Origin: Clostridia bacterium
Lineage (GTDB): Bacteria > Bacillota > Clostridia > Christensenellales > Borkfalkiaceae
Assembly (NCBI GenBank): GCA_017625565.1
Contig: JAGAKN010000018.1
Coordinates: 1 to 53,889, forward strand
Length of the DNA: 53,889 nucleotides
Direction: 5' to 3'
Position numbers and translations under genes: made by a program
The notes under the pieces: generated by a model
What the model saw: the letters and a program-made list of their open reading frames with translations, nothing else
What the model was told of the DNA's origin: nothing
The model's database searches: none
In this document: in pieces, positions 43,831 through 51,677 of the stretch
Layout of the letters: every line of letters starts with the position of its first letter
Numbering within the stretch: position 1 is the stretch's first letter

Positions 43831-44943
43831 TTATTCGCCTTTAACAACGATCTTCAACCCTTGCATGCTGATGTTCATTTCCATGGCTTCGTTGATATCC
43901 GCCAAAGCATATTTATGCGTCAACAATTCTTCTACGGGCAAACCGTCTTTTTGCGCTTCTTTCAAGACGTCGCAAGCTTGCATCCAGTCTTTTGCTTGAT
44001 ACGTCCAAGAACCGATAACCTTGATTTCTTTGTTGCAAATGTCTTGATGGGGATTGTACGTCGTATCGCCGTTATCCACGAAGAACCCAAGTTCGCACAT
44101 CGAACCACCGCGACGAACGTATTTCCAAATCGTGCTTGCCGCTTTCGGCGAGCCCGTGCATTGGAATGCCATTTCTGCGCCCGTACCCGTGATTTGTTGG
44201 ATTTTTTCGATCGCGTTTTCCGTCATAAAGTTTACGGTATACGCCGCGCCGAGCTTCTTCGCCATCGCAAGACGCTTTTCATCGCCGTCTACCGCGATAA
44301 TGTTGCGTACGCCCATCGTACGAACCGTCGTCAAAAGCAATAAACCAATCGGACCGCAACCTTGTACAAGTACGTACGAGCCTTGCTTGAAGTTGAAAAT
44401 TTGTTTCGCTTGTTCTACTGCGTGTACAACAACTGCCGCCGGTTCGATCAACGTACGAAGATCTACGTCCATATCGCTTACGTTAAAGATAACACCACCT
44501 TTATTGACTTTAATGTATTCGCCGAACCAACCGTTAAAGTTCTTATACGCAGCTTCGCCGGGCATCAACCCGAAGATTTCGCCGTTTGCGCAAAGGTGTA
44601 CGTGTTCGGGGTCGTTCTTACACGTATCGCATACGCCACAGGGTTTCAAACCTGTGACGATCTTATCGCCTACTTTCAACGGTTTTCCATAATAATCGGT
44701 AGTAATATTCTTACCCAATTTCACAACCGTACCCGTGCCTTCGTGTCCGAGTTCTACAGGGATATATCCAAACGGATCGCCCTTGTATTCGTGTACGTCC
44801 GTACCGCAAATACCCGTTTGTTCTACTTTTACAAGCACTTCATCGTCACCGATTTCGGGTACGGGAAGTTCGTAAATTTCGATCTTCTTTTGTCCTGTTA
44901 ATACCGCTACTCTTGCCTTTTCAGGGATTTGATAAGTTTCCAT
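43831..44943 (-). CDS. Zinc-dependent alcohol/polyol dehydrogenase
   Basis: The 370 residues are an MDR enzyme with catalytic zinc ligands Cys46 and His67-Glu68, structural zinc Cys102/105/108/118 and Rossmann motif QGCGPIG. The long loop before the fourth structural Cys and the overall layout recall sorbitol/butanediol dehydrogenases. The substrate is unknown. I start at 44943, behind AAAGGAG; the frame extends 27 codons further up through the promoter and is rejected there. Single gene. Confidence 0.92.
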   Translation of the reverse strand: METYQIPEKARVAVLTGQKKIEIYELPVPEIGDDEVLVKVEQTGICGTDVHEYKGDPFGYIPVELGHEGTGTVVKLGKNITTDYYGKPLKVGDKIVTGLKPCGVCDTCKNDPEHVHLCANGEIFGLMPGEAAYKNFNGWFGEYIKVNKGGVIFNVSDMDVDLRTLIEPAAVVVHAVEQAKQIFNFKQGSYVLVQGCGPIGLLLLTTVRTMGVRNIIAVDGDEKRLAMAKKLGAAYTVNFMTENAIEKIQQITGTGAEMAFQCTGSPKAASTIWKYVRRGGSMCELGFFVDNGDTTYNPHQDICNKEIKVIGSWTYQAKDWMQACDVLKEAQKDGLPVEELLTHKYALADINEAMEMNISMQGLKIVVKGE

Positions 44944-44995
44944 TATTATTTCTCCTTTTTCCTTTTTTGATTTCCAAGAAATCCTTATCATACAT

Positions 44996-45024
44996 AGTAT
45001 AACACATCCAAAAACCCCTGTCAA
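44996..45024 (-). promoter_or_regulatory. Promoter of the second zinc dehydrogenase gene
   Basis: On the minus strand, TTGACA (45019-45024), a 17-bp spacer and TATACT (44996-45001). Confidence 0.8.
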
Positions 45025-45075
45025 TACCTATTTTGAAAATTTTTCCTTGTTTTCGCATAAATTCCATTAAAAGAA

Positions 45076-45095
45076 CGGGGAGTTATCTTTCCCCG
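45076..45095 (-). terminator. Hairpin overlapping the end of the 239-residue gene
   Basis: CGGGGAAAG/CTCCCCG type stem, with TTCTTTT following on the minus strand. It includes the stop codon. Confidence 0.55.
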
Positions 45096-45802
45096 CTTTC
45101 TAATTCCATCGGCTTTGCTTTTCGCAAAACGCATTTAATTCTCGTAGGATCATACGGGACGTTTTCGCCTTCATAATACCGTACGTAATCCACGTAAACG
45201 ACTTGCTCCGTGTTATGTCTGCCCATGCGCACCCAAACGTATTCTCCGCGAGCGACGCTTTTCGTAGAGTCTAAATACCAATAATTGCAACCCGAATATC
45301 CTAAGGGGCTGACCCCGACAAACAAAAACTCCCCGTCCGTTTCTTCGAATGGATCGTAAATTTCACGGTATTCTTTCAATAACTCGTTTGAGAACGCATC
45401 GAGCTCCGCGCGGTGCATCGTCAAGGAATATACTCCGCCCAACTTTTTCGAGCGTTTCTTATCCTGCATCAAAAAGCGCATAATCATCACGCAATCTTTC
45501 TGCCGACGTCGTTCTCTCGGCACTTCCGTTCCGTTCTCCGTATAGGGATAAAAATCTACTGCAAACCCCGAATCCAAAAACTGCAAGGAGTACTCCGTTG
45601 CATACGCGCCTGCTAGTAAACGGCGCATAGAAAAGAGCAATTCTTCCCACTCTTCGCGTGTTAATTTATCGTCAACGCCTTGATAGCGGACGAATTCGTT
45701 TTCTATGGCTATTTCTATTTTTACACGTTGCGCGTGTTTCTTTTTCTTGATCGGCAACACCGAAAAAGAAAATTTCGTCCCTTGTAAATCTATCGTCGCC
45801 AT
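45083..45802 (-). CDS. Uncharacterised protein with PriA-like C-terminal segment
   Basis: The 239 residues contain a basic N-terminal beta region (about 1-40, rich in KKK), a helical middle (~45-150) and a C-terminal part (~165-235) with YVWVRMGRHN, VVYVDYVRYY and VPYDPTRIKCVLR. That last part resembles the small beta-barrel seen at the start of primosomal protein PriA and in some clostridial hypotheticals, but this is a weak likeness. There is no signal peptide. It follows an RluA gene by 10 bp, so the two are co-transcribed. I cannot assign a function. Confidence 0.6.
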   Translation of the reverse strand: MATIDLQGTKFSFSVLPIKKKKHAQRVKIEIAIENEFVRYQGVDDKLTREEWEELLFSMRRLLAGAYATEYSLQFLDSGFAVDFYPYTENGTEVPRERRRQKDCVMIMRFLMQDKKRSKKLGGVYSLTMHRAELDAFSNELLKEYREIYDPFEETDGEFLFVGVSPLGYSGCNYWYLDSTKSVARGEYVWVRMGRHNTEQVVYVDYVRYYEGENVPYDPTRIKCVLRKAKPMELESGER

Positions 45803-45812
45803 TTTTTACCCT

Positions 45813-46643
45813 TTATTTCGTTGGCAATTCCGCTTCGAAACGGGACACGAACGTCTTTTCGTTTAAATATTCCAACTCCCCTTCCAACGAAAACTGTAAA
45901 ATTTTTGCCACCAAGCATTGTCTTGCCATTTTCAACGCCTTATTTTGCGTTTTATCGCCGTATTTCATATCCCCAACGATAGGAAACCCGACGTGCGCAA
46001 AATGCGCGCGAATTTGGTGCGTTTTTCCCGTATGCAATAGGATTTCCACTTTTGTAATTTGCTCTTGCAAATATTCTAAAACGCGATATTCCGTGACAAT
46101 TTCCACCGCTCCCGACGTCGGATGGTCGAAAACTACGGACAAAGCGTTTTTCGCGTCTTTTCGTAAAAACGCTTTTAAGACGGCGTGTTCTACGGGAATT
46201 TTTCCAAAACACAAAGCGTGATACGTTTTTTCGACCGTTTTTTCTCGGAACGCTTTCAATAACGCGGTTTCCGCCAACTCGTTGCGCGCAAATACAAGCA
46301 ACCCTTTGGTGTTTCTATCCAAGCGATGAATAAACCGATAATCGCCTTGCCGTTCGAGCGCCGAAAAGACCGCCTCGGAATTCACCCCACTCTCTTTATC
46401 GACAATCAGGACGTTTTCGTCTTGATACATCGTGAAAAAAGCCGATTTTTCCGCTTGTTTTTGCGTGAGATAATACGCAACGGTATCTCCGACGTTTAAC
46501 GGAACGTTCTCTTTGATGCGTATACCGTTGACTTTAATGTTTTTTTCTTTTAATAGTTGTTCCCAAAAAAAACTTGCCTGCGCGTAATGATTTTCCGTAA
46601 ACTCTTTTAATGTCTGCGCCTGATCACACGTAAGTTCTAACAC
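45813..46643 (-). CDS. RluA-family pseudouridine synthase with S4 domain
   Basis: The 276 residues comprise an N-terminal S4 RNA-binding domain (about 25-60, LLKEKNIKVNG) and a catalytic domain with HRLDRNTKG (catalytic Asp109) and the HTGKTHQIRAHF motif. It isomerises uridine in rRNA or tRNA; the target base is unknown. The start is a GTG seven bases after GGAG. A second, S4-less paralogue lies at 49213. Confidence 0.93.
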   Translation of the reverse strand: MLELTCDQAQTLKEFTENHYAQASFFWEQLLKEKNIKVNGIRIKENVPLNVGDTVAYYLTQKQAEKSAFFTMYQDENVLIVDKESGVNSEAVFSALERQGDYRFIHRLDRNTKGLLVFARNELAETALLKAFREKTVEKTYHALCFGKIPVEHAVLKAFLRKDAKNALSVVFDHPTSGAVEIVTEYRVLEYLQEQITKVEILLHTGKTHQIRAHFAHVGFPIVGDMKYGDKTQNKALKMARQCLVAKILQFSLEGELEYLNEKTFVSRFEAELPTK

Positions 46644-46665
46644 TCGTTTTCTCCATAAGGAAAAA

Positions 46666-46685
46666 GGGAGAAACGACGTTCTCCC
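46666..46685 (-). terminator. Terminator of the surface protein gene
   Basis: GGGAGAA/TTCTCCC stem with a TTTTTCC run on the minus strand, between the surface protein gene and the RluA gene. Confidence 0.75.
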
Positions 46686-46693
46686 CTTTCTAA

Positions 46694-49078
46694 TTATTTA
46701 TTCTTTTTTTTCGAACTCTTTTTTGCTTTCACCGCTTTCGCGTCAACGTCTTCCAACGTTTCGTCGGAAGGTTTCACCAAAAGCAAGATGATGATCAGGA
46801 TCAACATTACGCCCGCAATCGAGAACAAAATTACGGAAACGAGGTTTTGTTTCAACCAGTTGGATTCCCCTTTGATGACGTCCGCTTCGGAATCTACGAT
46901 TACGAGCTTGTAAGCCGTCGCTCTTTGCAAGGGCAAATCGGATTCCCAGAAATCCGCAAAGATCACGTATTCGCCTTCTTCGACCGTTTTAAAGGTTTGT
47001 TCCAAAGGTTTCCATTCGTACTTGTTATACGCTTCCCATTCTTCAACGTCTTCTTCTGTAATCAACGGATTGTATTCCTTGATTTCGGTAAAGCAAGCCT
47101 TAATTGTTTCTACGTCGCCGTCTACTGCCGTTGCGATCAAGCTTACGTACGCTTCATAATAGATTTTCATATAATCTTTGTCCGTAGCCGTCACAATCTT
47201 GTCAGCAACTACCGTTTTCAAAGATTCGTACGTAATACCAGAGAGCACGCTTTGCGTAATTTGTTCTTTGCCGGTTGCCAATGCGTTGTTGTATTTGTCT
47301 AAATCCAATTTATACAATTTGTAATCTTCTTTCAAAGTGCTTGCGCCGACTACCGTGAAATCGGTAAGATGATACGTTTCGTCAAGAATTTCCGTATCCT
47401 TTCTATCGGAAATACCGTCCGCTTCAATCTTCAAACCGCGGTTTTCGATTTCAAACACAAATTCGGGGATTTCTTCAATATCCCAAATATTCGAAGAATT
47501 TACGTCGACGAGTTCACCGTCGAGATAATATTGCATCTTGTTGCTTGCTTTGTCTGTAGCGAATACTTTAAACTTGTACAAACCTTCCTTGCTCGTATCC
47601 AACTTTAAGCCGTCGTAGTTCAAACTAGACGCGCTGTTCGGGTATTCGGAGACAGGCGAAACGTAGCAAATCGTAAATTTCAAATTGCGATAACCGTTAT
47701 CGTCCGCGAACAACCATTCCAACGAAGGGAATTTGATCGACGAGTTGCTACCCGCATAAACGTCTTTCGCCGCTTCTTCTACCAATTTTTGGTACGCCGC
47801 TACTTGCGTTTCGTAGTTCGCCGTTTTATCATTCGATCCGTTCGTTTTGTCGAGAATTTTATACGTAGCGCCTTGCGTACTTCTATCCAACTTGATAAAC
47901 TTCGTCTTGACAGCCGTCGCGCCTTCGCCTTGTTCCAATTCCTTTACAGTATTTGCATACCAGGACAAATCGTAGGTCTTCTTCGTAGCTTCCGTATTAT
48001 GCGTAGAATCGCCTACCGTATATAATATGGAAACGTATTCTTCGTTAAATTGTTCGTAAACGGAAGTTTGTACCCCGTCCTTTTCATACGTTGTATCGTA
48101 GAAATATACCGACGTGCTGATTTTTCTAGGGTTGCCGTTTGCGTCTTTGTACGTAGGCGCCTTATCGTTAGGATTGTATTGATAATACGTCCCGTCTACC
48201 GTAGCATTATCTTGTAATACGTCGATGACTTCGTAGTTCAACGAATACGCAGCGCCGAGATAGAACCCATTCAAATCTTCGTTGACAACCAATACGGGAA
48301 CTGCCGTATCCTTGACGACTTTCTTCGATTCCCCGTCCGTTGTAATATTATCAAAACGTTGACCGTTGATTTCTTCTAAATAAAGCGTCGTTTTCGCGCC
48401 CGCCGTTTCCACGTCCGCAACGATTGTAAGCGGATGCATTTCGTCATATTCGTACTTGCTGTGGTTCGAGCCAACGTTGGTAAACACACCTACAGGCACG
48501 CCGTTAACGAATACGTCGAATTCCCCGTCTTGTGCATTGACCGCTTCGGAGAACTTAAATTCGATTTGCGATCCAACCGCAACGTCCAATTTCACTTTAC
48601 GCGTCGGATCTACTTTTCCCAACATTTCGCCGTCGTTCAATACTACAGCGTAAACACCGTCCGCTTCGTTGGTGAATACAAGCGTGTTTTTCGTCTTTTG
48701 TTTTTCCGTTGCCCAAGCCGACGTGCTTTCCATTTCAAAAGCCAGCGATTTAAAGTTTAAGTCGGCAAACGCAAACTTTGTAGCGAAATATCTCGCGTCG
48801 TTTTCGCCTTCGAACCATTTGAAAGCCAAGCTCTTCTTCAATCTTACGCTTTCATTGTCCGCAAACGTGAACGTCGCCGTTTCCGCGGTATCCGTTTGCG
48901 CAACTTTCGTTGCGGTAATATCCGCATTTTCCGTACCGAAAACTTCCGAAAGCGAATACTTTACTTCCGTATCGGCAACAGCCTTTTTTTCGTCGAGCAA
49001 CATCGTCGCGCCGACCGTTGCGGTACAAAGCGTACCCGCAAGCAATAATGTTAACAATGTCTTATTTTTTCTTTTCAT
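46694..49078 (-). CDS. Membrane-anchored surface protein, function unknown
   Basis: The 794 residues begin with a signal peptide (basic KRKNK, hydrophobic core, likely cleavage near AVADT at ~36) and end in one membrane helix (~745-767) plus a Lys-rich cytoplasmic tail. The extracellular part is all-beta in the first third (a concanavalin-like domain, ~40-260), followed by segments that look like Ig-type modules, with many Lys/Asp/Tyr residues. No catalytic motif seen. It resembles the 955-residue exported protein at 7737 in architecture but is anchored. The single gene has its own promoter. Family not recognised. Confidence 0.8.
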   Translation of the reverse strand: MKRKNKTLLTLLLAGTLCTATVGATMLLDEKKAVADTEVKYSLSEVFGTENADITATKVAQTDTAETATFTFADNESVRLKKSLAFKWFEGENDARYFATKFAFADLNFKSLAFEMESTSAWATEKQKTKNTLVFTNEADGVYAVVLNDGEMLGKVDPTRKVKLDVAVGSQIEFKFSEAVNAQDGEFDVFVNGVPVGVFTNVGSNHSKYEYDEMHPLTIVADVETAGAKTTLYLEEINGQRFDNITTDGESKKVVKDTAVPVLVVNEDLNGFYLGAAYSLNYEVIDVLQDNATVDGTYYQYNPNDKAPTYKDANGNPRKISTSVYFYDTTYEKDGVQTSVYEQFNEEYVSILYTVGDSTHNTEATKKTYDLSWYANTVKELEQGEGATAVKTKFIKLDRSTQGATYKILDKTNGSNDKTANYETQVAAYQKLVEEAAKDVYAGSNSSIKFPSLEWLFADDNGYRNLKFTICYVSPVSEYPNSASSLNYDGLKLDTSKEGLYKFKVFATDKASNKMQYYLDGELVDVNSSNIWDIEEIPEFVFEIENRGLKIEADGISDRKDTEILDETYHLTDFTVVGASTLKEDYKLYKLDLDKYNNALATGKEQITQSVLSGITYESLKTVVADKIVTATDKDYMKIYYEAYVSLIATAVDGDVETIKACFTEIKEYNPLITEEDVEEWEAYNKYEWKPLEQTFKTVEEGEYVIFADFWESDLPLQRATAYKLVIVDSEADVIKGESNWLKQNLVSVILFSIAGVMLILIIILLLVKPSDETLEDVDAKAVKAKKSSKKKNK

Positions 49079-49136
49079 GAAAACGTGCCTCTTGAATTTT
49101 GTAAATTCTGCCTTTTATACAATATCGTACTTTTCC

Positions 49137-49165
49137 ATTTTACACGGAATTTTACTTTTTGTCAA
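49137..49165 (-). promoter_or_regulatory. Promoter of the surface protein gene
   Basis: On the minus strand, TTGACA (49160-49165), a 17-bp spacer and TAAAAT (49137-49142). Confidence 0.7.
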
Positions 49166-49212
49166 TCGCATTTCAAGGCTTTTTTGCGTGTTTTTTGCAA
49201 TTTATGAAAAAT

Positions 49213-49971
49213 TTACTTAATTTCCACCGCTTTTGACAGCTCGAAGGCTTTCCACGGCGTTTCCGTTTCCGGCGGATACGCAATAAATTTTAAGCGCTCT
49301 TTTGTGATCGGATGTAAAAACGACAGCGAATACGCCCACAAAGCCAGCTTGCCTTTTTGCGCCAATGCTCCACCATAGCGCATATCCCCGTAGATCGGAT
49401 GCGAAATCCCTGCCATTTGCACACGGATTTGATGCGTTCTACCCGTATGCAAACGGACTTCCACCAAGGAATACTTTTGTTTGCTTTCCACAACCCGATA
49501 ATCCAATTCCGCATATTTTGCGCCGTCTTCGGACGGTGTGCAGATATACACCATATTGTTTACCGTATTTTTCCGAAGATAGTTTCGGAGCGTACCCCGC
49601 TCGCCATCAGGCGTACCGCAAAGCACCGTTAAGTATTTCTTTTCGAAATCCCCCGCCTGTAAGCCTTCGGTTAAACGTGCAGCTGCTTTGCTTGTTTTCG
49701 CGTATACCATAACTCCGCCCGTGGGACGATCCAAACGATGCACAAGTCCTAAATAGACGTTTCCGGGCTTGTTATAAGTCGTTTTTACGTAGCGCTTGAT
49801 TTGATCAAATAAATTATCGTCCTTGCTTTCATCCGGACAACAAGCCGTCATTTGCGGTTTCAAAACAACGATAATATGATTGTCTTCATAGAGAATTTTA
49901 AAAGCGTTTTCCGTAGTGCTTGCTACGGTTTCTTCTTGCCCGTTTGCAAGCGTTTCTTTATTGTCCGTCAT
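49213..49971 (-). CDS. RluA-family pseudouridine synthase without S4 domain
   Basis: The 252 residues carry the catalytic motif LVHRLDRPTGG (Asp81) and HTGRTHQIRVQM. Residues 1-24 are acidic and unstructured, and there is no S4 domain, so it resembles the single-domain RluA/RluC-like enzymes. RNA target unknown. It overlaps the upstream methyltransferase gene by 14 bp, which suggests both modify ribosomal RNA. Confidence 0.93.
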   Translation of the reverse strand: MTDNKETLANGQEETVASTTENAFKILYEDNHIIVVLKPQMTACCPDESKDDNLFDQIKRYVKTTYNKPGNVYLGLVHRLDRPTGGVMVYAKTSKAAARLTEGLQAGDFEKKYLTVLCGTPDGERGTLRNYLRKNTVNNMVYICTPSEDGAKYAELDYRVVESKQKYSLVEVRLHTGRTHQIRVQMAGISHPIYGDMRYGGALAQKGKLALWAYSLSFLHPITKERLKFIAYPPETETPWKAFELSKAVEIK

Positions 49972-50827
49972 TGACGAAAATACCTCCTGCTCCGCAAGGA
50001 AGAGAAATCTCTTCCTCCGTTTTTATCCCAACTTCGTAGGCCTCGACTCGCCCATGGTAATTTTTTAACGTTAACTGTAAAATATTTTGCAAGACCATCG
50101 GTTGCAAGCCCGTAGTATAACTGTTGATTAATACGAACAATGGATTCTCGCAAAGCACTTGAGAACAGAGTTCTACAAACTTATATAAATCGTTTTCAAT
50201 CTTCCACATTTCCCCGTTCGGTCCGCGCCCGTACGACGGCGGGTCCATAATAATGGCGTCGTATTTGTTCCCACGACGAATTTCCCGTTGTACGAACTTG
50301 ATACAATCGTCAACAATATAACGTATTCCCGTATCAATCCCCGAAAGTCGCGCGTTCTCGCCTGCACGTTCTACCATGCCTTTCGCCGCGTCCACATGCG
50401 TGACTTGCGCACCTGCCTTTGCGCACGCTACCGTCGCGCCCCCCGTGTAAGCAAATAAATTCAACACCTTAATCGGTCGATTTGCATTCTTGATTAAGTC
50501 CGTCATATACTCCCAATTGACGGCTTGTTCAGGGAAAAGCCCCGTATGCTTAAAGCCCATCGGTTTGATTTTAAAACGCAAATCGAGTTTTTCGTACGCA
50601 ATATTCCATTCTTCGGGAATCGGCTTTAAAATCTTCCAACCTCCCCCGCCCTTTTCACTGCGTTTGTAATAGGCGTTGAGCTTTGGATAGGCAAATAAAT
50701 CCGTTTGCGCCGACCAAATTACTTGCGGATCGGGACGGAGTAAATACACGTCTTTCCAACGCTCCAATTTGTAGCCGTCACCTGTCGCGATGATTGAATA
50801 ATCTTTCCAATTTTGTGAAATTTTCAT
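49958..50827 (-). CDS. Class I SAM-dependent methyltransferase, RlmI/RlmK-like
   Basis: The 289 residues show the SAM-binding motif VLNLFAYTGGATVACAKAGA (121-140), VDAAKGM for the ribose and MDPPSYG (194-200), as in the rRNA cytosine/guanine methyltransferases RlmI and RlmL-C. No PUA domain is present. Probably an rRNA methyltransferase. First gene of a two-gene unit with the RluA enzyme. Confidence 0.9.
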   Translation of the reverse strand: MKISQNWKDYSIIATGDGYKLERWKDVYLLRPDPQVIWSAQTDLFAYPKLNAYYKRSEKGGGGWKILKPIPEEWNIAYEKLDLRFKIKPMGFKHTGLFPEQAVNWEYMTDLIKNANRPIKVLNLFAYTGGATVACAKAGAQVTHVDAAKGMVERAGENARLSGIDTGIRYIVDDCIKFVQREIRRGNKYDAIIMDPPSYGRGPNGEMWKIENDLYKFVELCSQVLCENPLFVLINSYTTGLQPMVLQNILQLTLKNYHGRVEAYEVGIKTEEEISLPCGAGGIFVNDGQ

Positions 50828-50868
50828 AATCTTCCTTGTTTGTTAGGCATATTTATCCAGTTTATTTT

Positions 50869-50897
50869 ATTATATCGCAAAAAAACAATATTGTAAA
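50869..50897 (-). promoter_or_regulatory. Promoter of the methyltransferase/RluA operon
   Basis: On the minus strand, TTTACA (50892-50897), a 17-bp spacer and TATAAT (50869-50874). Confidence 0.65.
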
Positions 50898-51016
50898 GTG
50901 TTTTGTCCAGTCTATAAAAACAAAACCGTTGTTTTTTTCTTGATTTGAATAATCAAAAGGCAAAATAAACTTTTTTGATTTTTTTTAAAATTTTTTATAA
51001 ACAACGCAAAAAACAG

Positions 51017-51045
51017 TTGACAAACGATTTCGTTTTTAGTATTAT
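51017..51045 (+). promoter_or_regulatory. Promoter of the tRNA cluster
   Basis: TTGACA (51017-51022), a 17-bp spacer and TATTAT (51040-51045), about 50 bp before the first tRNA. Confidence 0.75.
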
Positions 51046-51097
51046 TATAAAGCTGTTTTGCATGACGAGTCGTTCTTGTCATTTGCAGCGGATATAT

Positions 51098-51174
<77 letters not shown>

Positions 51175-51177
51175 AAT

Positions 51178-51254
51178 GGCGGCGTAGCTTAGTTGGTTAG
51201 AGCGATCGGTTCATACCCGATAGGTCATAAGTTCGAATCTCATCGCCGCTACCA
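51178..51254 (+). tRNA. tRNA-Met (CAT), elongator
   Basis: 77 nt with encoded CCA. Acceptor GGCGGCG/CGCCGCT, anticodon loop TTCATAC. The body matches elongator Met tRNAs; an Ile2 (lysidine-modified) identity is less likely. Confidence 0.88.
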
Positions 51255-51287
51255 CGATTACAACACGAAAATTCGTTATATATAGAT

Positions 51288-51362
51288 GGCCCCATGGTCA
51301 AGCGGTTAAGACACCACCCTTTCACGGTGGTAACATGGGTTCGAGTCCCGTTGGGGTCACCA
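51288..51362 (+). tRNA. tRNA-Glu (TTC)
   Basis: 75 nt with encoded CCA. Acceptor GGCCCCA/TGGGGTC, anticodon loop CTTTCAC. Its 3' end is copied downstream at 51548-51561. Confidence 0.95.
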
Positions 51363-51363
51363 G

Positions 51364-51405
51364 CAAATTCCTAAATCGAACATCGTTCGGTTTAGGAATT
51401 TTGCT
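51364..51405 (+). terminator. Terminator of the tRNA cluster
   Basis: A long stem that includes AATTCCTAAA and TTTAGGAATT, with an inner TCGAAC/GTTCGG arm, is followed by TTTTGCTTTTT. It lies directly after tRNA-Glu. One arm doubles as the left inverted repeat of the putative element. Confidence 0.75.
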
Positions 51406-51526
51406 TTTTGGTGCCTTGTACGGGAATGGTGAAGAACACGTTGGTTCGCGCGAGGAGTTTTGCTTTGCAAAACGACGACGCTCTCCGAGGGTTCCCTTTT
51501 AAGGGTGTCGGAGTTTCCCGCGAAAA

Positions 51527-51542
51527 GGTTCGATTTAGGTTG
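51527..51542 (+). repeat. Second copy of the shared 16-bp box
   Basis: GGTTCGATTTAGGTTG, identical to 2391-2406, and likewise 14 nt before a CCA end. Confidence 0.6.
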
Positions 51543-51561
51543 GTTAAGGGTCACCAGCAAA

Positions 51562-51606
51562 AAAGATAAGGTCGGTGATTTTAGCCACCGACTTACTCCT
51601 TTTTTA
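51562..51606. terminator. Bidirectional terminator before the CoA-disulfide reductase 3' end
   Basis: GTCGGTG-ATTTTAGC-CACCGAC stem extended by A-rich and T-rich flanks. On the minus strand it ends the reductase gene. 51607-51677 holds nothing else that I can see. Confidence 0.75.
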
Positions 51607-51677
51607 TGATTCAAAATCAACTTCTTTAGACAAGGAAATCAATTATCGACATATCAAACTCTCTTGCTAGGGTTTTT

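Larger units (their letters stand above)
51363..51561. mobile_element. Possible small element against tRNA-Glu: duplicated tRNA end and terminal inverted repeats
   Basis: GGGTCACCAGCAAA spans the tRNA-Glu 3' end (51354-51367) and recurs at 51548-51561. Between them lie CCTAAATCGAAC (51370-51381) and its reverse complement GTTCGATTTAGG (51528-51539), so the segment has 12-bp inverted ends inside direct repeats. The right end shares the 16-bp box with 2391. The interior is not coding in any convincing way and is too short for a recombinase. An excised or non-autonomous element is the simplest reading. Confidence 0.45.

Noticed and set aside
51357..51620. 87-codon frame on the minus strand across the tRNA-Glu repeat segment
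   Set aside because: It runs through two terminators, the inverted repeats and the tRNA 3' end; no ribosome site suited to its start.
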